In this document: in pieces, positions 55,522 through 64,000 of the stretch
Layout of the letters: every line of letters starts with the position of its first letter
Position numbering within the stretch: the first letter of the stretch is position 1
Source of the DNA: Tilletia caries
Taxonomy: Eukaryota > Basidiomycota > Exobasidiomycetes > Tilletiales > Tilletiaceae
NCBI GenBank assembly: GCA_032718865.1
Contig: JALUTQ010000004.1
Span: 1,426,001-1,490,000, forward strand
Direction: 5' to 3'
DNA length: 64,000 nucleotides
Notes under the pieces: generated by a model
Told to the model about the DNA's origin: nothing
What the model saw: only the letters and a program-made list of their open reading frames with translations
Databases searched by the model: none
Program-made: the position numbers and the translations under genes

Positions 55522-58500
55522 ATGGCAGCAGACAGCAGGAGACCATCAACACCACCATCACCAAGACCCGCACGCAGCATGATGCCAGCGACAACGGGCA
55601 CCAGCGAGAGCAGCAGCAGCAGCAGCAGCAGCAGGGCAGCCATCATGAACACCTTCTCCCGCCGCAACACCCCAAACGCAACCACCCCCATCCACCTAAC
55701 CGCCCCCGTCACCTGCCAGCCCCTGAACGTGACCTGGCAGCACGTCGGCACCCCGCCCTACACTGTCATGGTCACCGTCGAACAGTGGACGACGGACATC
55801 CTCCAGCTGCCGGACTCCTACCTCGACGGCATCAATGCGAACGACACTATTCTCTACCAGCACCAGATCCCTTCTTACAATGGCAATGATGGCCCCACCA
55901 ACCCGAACCTCATCGTCTCTGTCACAGATGCCTCAGGAAGGATGAGCAACTCATCGTGAGTTATATCCCATTATCTTTCCTTTTCAAAGACATACTCAAC
56001 GTTCACCCCTTTTGATTTTGCATAGAGCCCTGCTCCCCGTCAGCACCGGCACCGGCTCCTGCGCCGAAGCAGGCGGCGGCGTAGACTTCTACATACTCAT
56101 CGCAGACGGCTCTACCCCCTCCCAATGCCGCCCGTGGTCCCTGGCCTGGCAACACCTCGACTCAAACCCACAAGGCCTCGTACCCCCGCTCAGCATCTTC
56201 CTCATCCCGTCCCAAGAACCACCGATCGCGATCCGCGTACCGGACAGCATCACCAAGCTCCGCGCGAACGGGAGTGTCATCGATGGTTCCTATGCGTTCA
56301 CATTGCCTATCAGGGGCCAGAAGCGGTTCTTGACCACTATGTCCGATCGTGGCCCACTCGGCTCGGGGGGTGTGCTGGGTGTGACCAACCCGGCCTCGGA
56401 CGAGTCCAGTCCGGACGACTGTCTTTCTGTCTCTGGCATGAACAAGTACGCCCGCACTCTGCCGAACCCGACCAGGACCTTGGACGAACGACCGGCGATT
56501 ATGCCAATCATTAATGGCTCGGCAAAGGGGATTCCTGTCATCCTCAGCGGTGTCGGTCCGTCTGCTACCATTGGCTATGTGGCCTATGGCATTGCAGACT
56601 CCGGCGCGCAGACTATTTTGGATGATAATTCCGGTCCTGCCAATGCGAACGCACCTGGAGGAGGACGAGGAAACGGCGGCGGGGGAGGTAGGATTGGCGG
56701 ACCTTTACATATTGGAGGTCTCATCGGCGTCGTCCTCGGCGCAGGTATCTTTGCCGGCGCTTTGCTCGCCACCCTTGCCTGGCTCTTCATTCGGGCCAGA
56801 AGGAAGGAGCGTCGGAAGAGGGAGAGGCAAATGCGGGCTTCCGCCGAGATGGCTCGCTCGGTGGCTGCGGCCGGCAAGGATCATCATCATTCGGGGCATG
56901 GCGGCGGTGGGGGGAACAGTCCTGCGATTGGGCCTGCGCCGCTCTACCATGAAAACGGCCACGGGAACGGGAACGGACGGGGCAGCGCCAATGGGACGCC
57001 TCAAACGGAGATGAGACAGATGTTCAGCGACGCCCCTGCGCCCACGGAAGAGCTCTCCCCGAGTTCCGGCGCCGGTGGGGGCTTTATGAGCCGATTACGC
57101 CCGGGGCGTCGGACGAATCATGAGATGAACAACACGGACTCGTTCCATTCGCTCCAGCCGCTCGACCCTTCGTCCGCTTCGGCTGGGATGGGCATGGGCA
57201 TCTATCATGCGGGATCGATCGCGTCGATGACGAATACGACGGCGCCGAGGACTCCGGGTGGGTATGCTACTGATCGGTCCCTGCCGCGCCGGGGTGGTGC
57301 CGGAGCAGGAGGAGGGACGCAGGTTGGTGGAGCGGGGGTGGGAGGGGGAGGGGGTGATGCGTCGCCTACGAGTCCGGCTTCGGGTGCGGGCTCGGTGCCG
57401 CCCTTTGGAAGGGACAGCGCGGGAGCGGGCATGGGCTCTCCCTCGGATTATAACTCAGGCTCGTGGTTCCCCGACCCGTCCCTTGGCACATCCTCGACTC
57501 GCGCCGGAGGCGGAGGCGGAGGGACGGGAACGGGGACGCCCTCTCGATCGGCGAATAATCGGCCGGGGACAGGAGGAGGAGGGCAGCAGCAGCAGCAGCA
57601 GAGGAGCGTGGTGCAACATGCTGATGCGGGACTGATGATTATGGACGATGAGTTTGATGATGAGGATGGGGGACAGGCTGTTGTGGAGCTGCCGCCGCAG
57701 TATGACTCGATTGGGATTCGGGCCGGCGGCGGTGATGTGCCGTCGTCGGGTTCTCCTGGGGCCGGGGCGGGGACAATGGCGGCGTCGAGGTCTCAACAGG
57801 GTCGTGGTGGGAATGGAAATGGGAATGGTTCGGCCCCGAATAGCGCTGGGCCGAACCAATCCTATTTCTCGGGAAGCTCGGGTGGGAATGGTAATGGTGC
57901 TTGTGGAGGGGCCTCTTGGTACCCGCACTCGCCTACCTCGGCTTCAGGGCACGGGAGTGGGAGTGGGAGTGGGTCCGCGGTGGGGACGGGGGAGTCGGAT
58001 TTGCTGATGGAGCATATTGGTCGATCGACTGCGCCGGCGGGGACGGGGACGGGGAGCGGCGGCCGATTGGCAGGAGAGAGGGGAGGAGGGCAGCAGGGCA
58101 GTTCTTCGCCGCGTTCGTCACAACCTGGGACAGGCTCTGGCGCGCCATTACTGCCCTCGACGACCTCGCCGCTACTTGGCACTGGCACTGGTACCGGCAC
58201 CGGCACCGGCACCGGCACGACAGGCAGCCACGGTGCTCCCACCTCAGCAGGCGGGTCCACCTCCAATGAGAAGGACAAGCGACCCAAGCTCAAGCTTGCC
58301 ACGCCTTCCACGACGGCCGCGAGTGGGCTGATGGAGGACCTCCTGAGGGGATCGGGCGCCGTGCCGCAGTACCTCGCTCAAACCACGACGACGAGGACGA
58401 GTCCGGCTCTGGTTCAACATGAGCATAATCATCCGATTGACGTCGGGCTTGCTGAGCCGGAGGAGTGGGAGACGGTCCCGCCGGAGATTATGAGGAGGCG

Positions 58501-58786
58501 GAGAAGGAGGAGGAGGAGGGATCCTAATGATGTTGCTCAGAATTCGCCGAGGAGTGGGGGCGGGAGTGTGGGTACTGGTACCATGGGCACGGGCACGGGC
58601 ACGGGGACAGGGACGAGTGGGGGTGCAGGGACGACAGCAGTGGGATTGGCTGCTGGGGTGGACCAGGAGGAGGACGGTGAGGAGGACGAGGACGACGAAT
58701 TTGAGGAAGTGGATGAGGATGAGGAGGAGGGAGAGGAAGAGCAAATACCGGATGAGAGCGAGTTCTGGATCGTGCCGCGCGGGTAA
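55522..58786 (+). CDS. Large single-pass membrane protein, unknown function
   Basis: Exons 55522-55955 and 56026-58786, about 1064 residues from the first likely ATG; later Met codons at 55576, 55579 and 55645 are alternatives. An N-terminal region of about 330 residues contains beta-type segments (VTCQPLNVTWQHVGTPPYTV, FYILIADGSTPSQCRPWSL) and N-glycosylation sites, suggesting an outward-facing Ig-like domain. One membrane helix follows near residue 395 (IGVVLGAGIFAGALLATLAW) with a stop-transfer run RARRKERRKRERQ. The cytoplasmic tail is about 640 residues, Gly/Ser-rich, with an Arg run (near 58495) and a strongly acidic end (DEDDEFEEVDEDEEEGEEEQ, then SEFWIVPRG). No signal peptide is visible at the chosen start, so an upstream exon may be missing. 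Many basidiomycetes have such orphan type I proteins; I cannot name this one. Confidence 0.7.
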
Positions 58787-59549
58787 AAAGGGACGAGGGA
58801 TTCACCAAGCCATATCACCCACCACCAAAAGGTCATACAGCAGCGGGGCGACGGGGTTTTTACTATTTCGACTTTTTTCCGACTTTTCTGTTTTCATCCC
58901 TGCACGCTGTCACTACGGTCGTACGGTCCCTCAAGCCTCAAGCCTCAAGCCTCGAGCAGTTGCATTCAATCTCTTTCAACCTTTCGAGTTCCCTACTTCC
59001 AACTTCCTACGCCGCCCACCGCTTGTCGGGCCATCCGTTCCGGTACCCCTTCGAACGTGGCCCGCCTCTCGATTCATCCGCTTGGTTGCGGCTCTCACCT
59101 CGCCTCGCTCGGCCTCTGCGCACCTTTCTTGACCGCCCTCTGCGACGCCTTCTCCGCGCTGTCCTTTCTACTAGCTGCGACCCCCCCCCCCCTTTTTTTC
59201 CTCCCTTTCGATGGCATGAGCGTCCCTGCAATCCTGAACGTAGACCGACCCATCCTTCCGATCCGTCCCATCCTGTTCGCCAGCCCGGTCCGACGACTTC
59301 CCACTCCCTCTCAACATACACATTCACTACCGACCACACCCTCCTTTCTTCTTCAATCCTTTCTTCGCTTACATCTTCTATGTGCTCCGACATATAGCTC
59401 CCCCCCCCCCCCGCCCCTCTTTAGTACTGTACTCGTATTGCTTCTTGTCCGCGCTCACGCTCGCTCTCCTTTTACTACTACATACACAAATTCTCGCGAT
59501 ACCTCTCCGAATCAAGTTCAAGTTGTCGTTCGTTTCTTGGCCTTACTTA
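58787..59549. other. Intergenic region ending at a Harbinger element
   Basis: 763 bp, pyrimidine-rich, with three CTCAAGC repeats (about 58929-58949) and C runs at 59180-59192 and 59400-59411. It ends in TTA at 59547-59549, the target duplication of the next element. Confidence 0.6.
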
Positions 59550-60086
59550 GGGCCTGTACAGCTGCACCGTCCTATGACGCTGAAAGATATCACAAAACAC
59601 AAAAATAGGAATCATCTGAAATGTGACGCAAAAGTCAAAAACAAGACACGAGCCCGTACAGCTGACCACCTGACAGGATGCACTCACCAGCGTCCATCGG
59701 CTCACCACCAGGCCACTTCCTACCAGTCTCCTCACAGCGTACGTCTCTGCTAACTCCCTCATTTCTCTCCCGCGCAGTGACTTACAGCCCCTCATCATCT
59801 TCTGACTCTTCTCTTCAGGTGCGCGCTCCCTACCAGCCCCGTCTCCCACAGTCCCACCGCCCACGCCCACGCTCCTCCTCTGCCGAGGGTTGCGCCCGAC
59901 GCCGCACGCCCGCACGCGCTTGAGTCTCGACTCTACGCTTCTCGACAGTTGGTCGACCTCCTCCCCCGAGCCCCAGCCCACGACCCCACAGATTCTCTGC
60001 TTGTGAGCCATCATCCCTTACAGCTGCGACACCTGCTGCTGAGATCTCATAAAATAACCCTTCTTTACACACAGGAAGGAAGGAAT

Positions 60087-61424
60087 ATGGTTTACGACAG
60101 GAAAGGGCGATCATACAGACACAAAGCGGCAACACTTGCAGGCGTTGCTGCTGCTTTATACGCCAATCGATTCTTGATCAAAGAAGCAGGACACGCTCGA
60201 TACGGCCATGGATACGCGAAAGTGAGGCAATGGCTCACCGCACGGGGATCTACTGGACGGGAAATGCTGGGGATGCGACCAGAGACGTTCCAAGAGCTTC
60301 TACGACTTCTCAAGGGTACTGGGAAGCTGTCAAACTCTAGAAATATCACTGCAACGGAGCGACTGGGAATCTTTCTTTACATGAGTCGCTTTGCTACTTC
60401 ATGTCGACAAGCAGCAGACGTGTTTGGACATAGCCCTGTGACGATAGGAAGGTCAGTAGAGACTGGAGGTTACGATGAACTCATGATTACTTTCATTGAC
60501 GGTCTTTTTGAACATCGCAGATCATTCAAGATTGTCATTCGTGCCCTGCTCGATCCACAGCTATATCAGAAATACATCAGCCTTCCGTCCCGTCTCCAGG
60601 AAGTTCCCACGCGTATCAAAGAGGACCCAGCTCTATACCCGTTCTTCAAGACCGTTATCGGCGCGATCGATGGGTCTCACGTCCCTGCCCATGCTCCCGT
60701 TCATATGCGCGATCGATTCTGGAATCGAAAAGGCTACACGTCTTTCAACGTGCTTGCCGCATGCGACTTCGACATGAAGTTCATGTACATTCTGAGCGGA
60801 TGGGAGGGCAGCACGTCAGACAGCTTTCTATGGAAAAAGGCACTCGGATCTGGTCTCCGCCTCAGAGGCAAGGAACGACTTCTGGGGGACGCGGGGTTTC
60901 CCCTGAGCCAAAGACTTTTGATTCCCTATCGAGGCGTGCGGTACCATCTCAAAGAGTTTGGTACAGGAATGCAGCGGTGAGTACACATCCTTGATTCTCT
61001 AACCCCCATGGTCCCATGTCCATACTCCATACCTCGTCGCACGAACCTAGTCCTGACTGTCTTCTCTTCTCTCAGACCTCGCAATGCCAAAAAACTTTAT
61101 AATAGACGTCACGCAGGAGCTCGCAATGTGGTGGAGCGTACGTTTGGGGTACTGCAAGCCCGCTTTCGGGTGCTCGTGGCAGGATGTAACTTTGACATCC
61201 AGACCCAGGCAGACGTCTTCCCGGCCCTGGCCCTTGTCCACAACGTCATCCGAGAGCACGACCCAACAGAAGACCTCGACGCTCACTCTCAGGGACAGGA
61301 GCGGCGGGATCAGGGTCAGCAGCGAGGGGATCAGCATACTCAGACGGCCGAGGCACGTCGGGCGGCTATTTACCGCAACTGTATCTCTAACAAAATGTGG
61401 CAGAAGTACCGAACCCAAATTTGA
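60087..61424 (+). CDS. Harbinger (HARBI1-like) DDE transposase, 389 aa
   Basis: Nuclease of the PIF/Harbinger superfamily (DDE_Tnp_4). Exons 60087-60451, 60521-60976, 61076-61424, all in frame. A helix-turn-helix region precedes the core (ITATERLGIFLYMSRFATS, then ADVFGHSPVTIGR). Catalytic residues: Asp in VIGAIDGSHVPA (about 171), Asp in LLGDAGFPLS (about 244), Glu in RNVVERTFGVLQARFRVL (about 294), with the typical RKGYTSFNVLAACDFDMKF and GWEGSTSDS between. The reading frame is intact, so the gene may be active. 389 residues is a normal length for the family. Confidence 0.93.
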
Positions 61425-61521
61425 AGCAATGGATTTGAAACATCAATAGGGACATAGTATTTGAGTGAAAGGACGAGGACATGATGAGTGGTGATGGAGG
61501 GAAACGAAGAAGGAAGTGATA

Positions 61522-63018
61522 TCAAGCGTCCGAGTCCAGGATCTTACGCAGGAAGCCCTGACGAAGATCAGGTCTCTCTGCAAACGATTTGTACACAGAG
61601 GCAAGGCGAGGCTTGTCGGCGAGCGCGAGTCCAAGAGACGCAAGCTCGTCGACCTCAAATGCCTCGCTGTCACGATCCAGAAGCTCGGTAATGGCCTCTC
61701 CCAGTCCCTCGTCCTGGTTGCTCATCCCGCGCAGCGCAGTGGCGATCTCCGCCAGGGCACCAACGCCGGAGGGGCGCTTGCGCTTGCGGGAGGCAGGAAT
61801 TTGACCCTGCAATGTTCATAGAAGATAGGAAGGCTCAGATTCAATCAATTCTCAGCATTGGCAACGTTCACCAGTCACCATGAGAGAAGGAGAAAGATGA
61901 AATCACCATAACCACAGCTACCCACATCATTCTCATCGTCGCTGCCTTCCTTGTCCCCCTTCTCAGAGTCGTTTTTCGGAGTCGCTGCTGGCCTCTCCCT
62001 CTGCACCAACGTCCCGAGAAAGGGCACCTGTGGCTGTAGACTTCGAGTTGAGGCTGTCCAGCTGTGTGTAGAAGGGAAACGACTTGTGTCTCCACTTCTT
62101 GAGCTCGGGGCGACGCTAGAACAAATAGAATTTCAGACAGAGAGAGAGCAAGGGGTCAGATCATCAGTCGCACCACTGATATGAACCTGTCAGAGCATCA
62201 GGGTCCACATTCCAAACACATCCAGCCAGAGTCCAGACAGGAACGAAGCTGATTCTCCATCGTATTTCCACCCATGCCCATGCGGCCCTGCTCCATTCTC
62301 ACCTCAAATTCCAGGGAAGGAAAGGGATCGGAGTCTACTCACTTTCACCAGGTCATCCCACACCGCATCGTCGGCCGTGGCCACGCCCTTATCCTCATCC
62401 CATCCAAACCCACTCATATCAACCAGCTCTTTCACTTCCTTGTACTGGGCCTTAAGCTGGAATACAACGAGAGATGTCATTGCAGGATCATCGGGCTGAG
62501 CACAACGGGCAAGGAAGAAAAAGGAAAGATAGAAGGAAGGAAGGGAGAGCCTACTCACGTTCCGGTAATGGTTCTTCACATCGGCAAGGGCCTTTTTTCG
62601 ACCCTTCTCGTGCAAAGGCTCGATTTCTTCAAGGACCCTAACCCAGAGCTCGGGCTGAGGAACATGTAACATAAAATTGGGAGTTGATCAGCAGCAGTTC
62701 TTAAGATAGCCCAGAGACGTGGCCCAGTCAAGGGACCCCATCCAGGGCTCAGAGCCCAGAGGGCTCGGGATCGAGCAAAGAGACGAAAACAAAGGCGAGA
62801 GAGATACCTACTTTGAAGCCACCTCCACTAGCCTTACCCTGCTGTTTGCCTTCTTCGAGGACATCAAGAAGCTTCTCGTCCTCTGTCGAAGCCCAGAAGC
62901 AGTTCTCCTTACGCTGACCCGCCTGGGTGGCGGAAGCGGGCGGCGCCTGCGAAAGGGCCTCACCTTGACTTTGAGTCTGCGTCTCTTGAGCAGCGCTTTC
63001 AGAAGAAGAGGAAGACAT
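61522..63018 (-). pseudogene. Harbinger Myb/SANT-like protein, one frame break
   Basis: Second Harbinger gene, needed in other elements for nuclear import and DNA binding of the transposase. Exons: 63018-62812, 62654-62559, 62456-62343, 62115-61926, 61806-61522. The trihelix/Myb-like domain reads CFWASTEDEKLLDVLEEGK, then PELWVRVLEEIEP, ADVKNHYRN, LKAQYKEVKELVDMSGFGWD, VWDDLVKRRPELKKWRHKSFP. The C-terminus has a basic SRKRKRPSGVGALAEIATAL and helical ALADKPRLASVYKSFAE. In exon 4 the frame breaks at an A5 run (T5 on the plus strand, 61972-61976): read through, translation stops at EKRL; one base fewer would continue into an acidic stretch leading to the clean donor at 61925. Decay or consensus error cannot be told apart. 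Confidence 0.82.
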
Positions 63019-63099
63019 TGCGACGAGCATGGATGATGGTACATGTGAGAGGAAGAGAAAAAATCTGAGGATCCTGGGCATGAGACGCTGCGAATGAAT

Positions 63100-63301
63100 T
63101 GAATCTCCGACGGTGCGTCAAATCAGACTGCGTCCAGGTCTGAGCTGGACGCAAATTTTCACTAGGAAAAAGTTATCATGACGCAAGTTTTTGCGTCACG
63201 GAGAGTCTGCTGTACAAGTCATGACGCAACTGTGACAACTTTATCACATGACGCAAATTCAATTAGCAGCGTCACGCGTGACGCTGCAGCTGTACAGGCC
63301 C
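63100..63301. repeat. Harbinger subterminal TGACGC repeats
   Basis: At least five copies of TGACGCAA/TTGCGTCA or close variants in 200 bp, in both orientations (near 63112, 63178, 63192, 63222, 63248), plus CGTCACGCGTGACG at 63270-63283. The left end of the element has related copies (TGACGC at 59575, GTGACGCAAAA at 59622). Likely binding sites for the element's Myb-like protein or transposase; this role is inferred. Confidence 0.65.
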
Positions 63302-63374
63302 TTATGGGCGTTTGTTTGTTGGAGTGGATGGATCGTTGCGCAACGAACTCAAATAGGGCGTGGATGAGGCACAG

Positions 63375-63950
63375 ATGCTCACGGACGACATCGAGTTGAC
63401 AGTCACTGGGGACAAGGAGCACCGCATATACACAGCAGAGAAGACGAGCAAGATGGCACCACTGGCGCGCGGACGTCGGCCGCTCGTCTCGCTCGAGGTA
63501 CAGCTCCAACAGCTCACCCTCTTCAGCGACCTCGATGTCGATTCCGAGAACCTGGAGCAGATGCTCGGGCCCATGATCAAGGACCTCGACCAGGCCGGAC
63601 AGCAGGACGCCTTCCTGCGCACGTTACGCGGCTTCGTATCCGACAAGGAGCGCGAGATCCAGGCGGTGTGCGACAATAATCACCAGGACTTCGTCTCGTC
63701 GGTAGACAAGTTGCTCCATGTGCGCCATGGCACGCTCTCCCTCAAGGATCGGATCGGAGAGCTGAATGAGGACGTACAGGCGGGCGGTCAGTCTCTGGGG
63801 AGCAAGAAGAGACAGCTGTTGGAGACCCGGAGAGTTGCTCATAATATCGATGACGCTATCGAGACACTCCAGGCATGTCTGCGCGTGCTCGACATTGCGA
63901 ACCGCATCGACACCCTGATCGAGAGCAAGAAGTACTTCTCCGCGTTACGA
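63375..63950 (+). CDS. SEC15: Exocyst subunit Sec15, 3' partial
   Basis: Sec15 of the exocyst, the Rab (Sec4)-binding subunit that tethers secretory vesicles to the plasma membrane. The first visible exon runs to 63950, followed by a GTGAGT donor; the rest is outside the window. 192 residues are seen, with the family's N-terminal coiled-coil pattern: MLGPMIKDLDQAGQQDAFLR, EREIQAVCDNNHQDFVSSV, HGTLSLKDRIGELNEDVQAG, RRVAHNIDDAIETLQACLRV and NRIDTLIESKKYFSALR. ATG 63375 is the first Met in frame, but the frame is open to 63357 after AATAG, so a short upstream exon spliced at 63356 is possible. The Harbinger element ends 73 bp before this ATG. Confidence 0.88.
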
Positions 63951-64000
63951 GTGAGTGTTCTTCTCTGTCTCTCCTCTCTCGTGGGCGTGTGCCTCTGTTT

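Larger units (their letters stand above)
59550..63301. mobile_element. PIF/Harbinger transposon, 3752 bp, two genes
   Basis: The ends are inverted repeats starting GGGCCTGTACAGCTGCA (17 perfect bases, then partial pairing to about 30), at 59550 and, reversed, ending 63301. TTA flanks both sides (59547-59549 and 63302-63304), the classic Harbinger duplication. Two convergent genes lie inside: a DDE transposase (plus strand) and a Myb/SANT-like DNA-binding protein (minus strand), the standard Harbinger pair. Subterminal copies of TGACGCAA occur near both ends. All parts are present, though the second gene has a one-base frame break. Confidence 0.93.

Noticed and set aside
59949..60086. Upstream extension of the Harbinger transposase frame
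   Set aside because: Continues from a non-ATG start through low-complexity sequence; the ATG at 60087 precedes the conserved protein.

Overview
The window is nuclear DNA of a fungus, almost certainly a basidiomycete. Introns are short (about 55-120 nt) with GT-AG borders and few per gene (0-5), proteins carry long low-complexity inserts, and coding DNA is GC-rich. The gene set and the intron sparsity point to Ustilaginomycotina, but that placement is an inference.

Host genes, left to right: pantothenate kinase (5' end outside the window); a large unrecognised Ser/Pro-rich protein; TRM1 (tRNA m2,2G26 methyltransferase) head to head with KAP104/transportin; a secreted phytase-like/esterase-like protein; a very large ferric/cupric reductase; a copper-type metallothionein; a WOPR (Gti1/Pac2/Wor1) transcription regulator; S-formylglutathione hydrolase head to head with RIC8; frataxin; V-ATPase subunit f (RNASEK family); the kinetochore protein DSN1/Mis13; the mitochondrial fusion factor UGO1; the PKA catalytic subunit; a large single-pass membrane protein; and the start of exocyst SEC15 at the right edge. 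Three involve metal homeostasis (reductase, metallothionein, frataxin); most of the rest are housekeeping or cAMP/G-protein signalling and morphogenesis genes (RIC8, PKA, WOPR).

About a fifth of the window is mobile DNA, nearly all in intergenic gaps. A 769-bp TA-flanked MITE lies at 2.1-2.8 kb. The 4.3-kb gap between the reductase and the metallothionein holds three insertions: a Tc1/mariner element (31-bp perfect TIRs) nested inside a pogo-like MITE, a CACTA-like MITE (34-bp perfect TIRs, 3-bp target duplication), and a MULE-like MITE (9-bp target duplication). A 5.2-kb KDZ-type (Kyakuja-Dileera-Zisupton) transposon with TIRs of about 80 bp lies between UGO1 and PKA. It carries a convergent accessory gene of unknown function whose stop codon overlaps the transposase stop. 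A 3.75-kb two-gene PIF/Harbinger element (TTA target duplication) sits about 70 bp upstream of the first SEC15 exon.

Single-base frame breaks occur in the Tc1 transposase (two), the KDZ transposase, Harbinger ORF2 and the non-conserved tail of TRM1; most lie in or next to short homopolymers, so consensus errors compete with genuine decay. The most interesting items are the KDZ element with its accessory protein, the nested transposon island separating two head-to-head metal genes, and a 5-nt micro-exon in the PKA gene. No rRNA, tRNA or CRISPR array was recognised.
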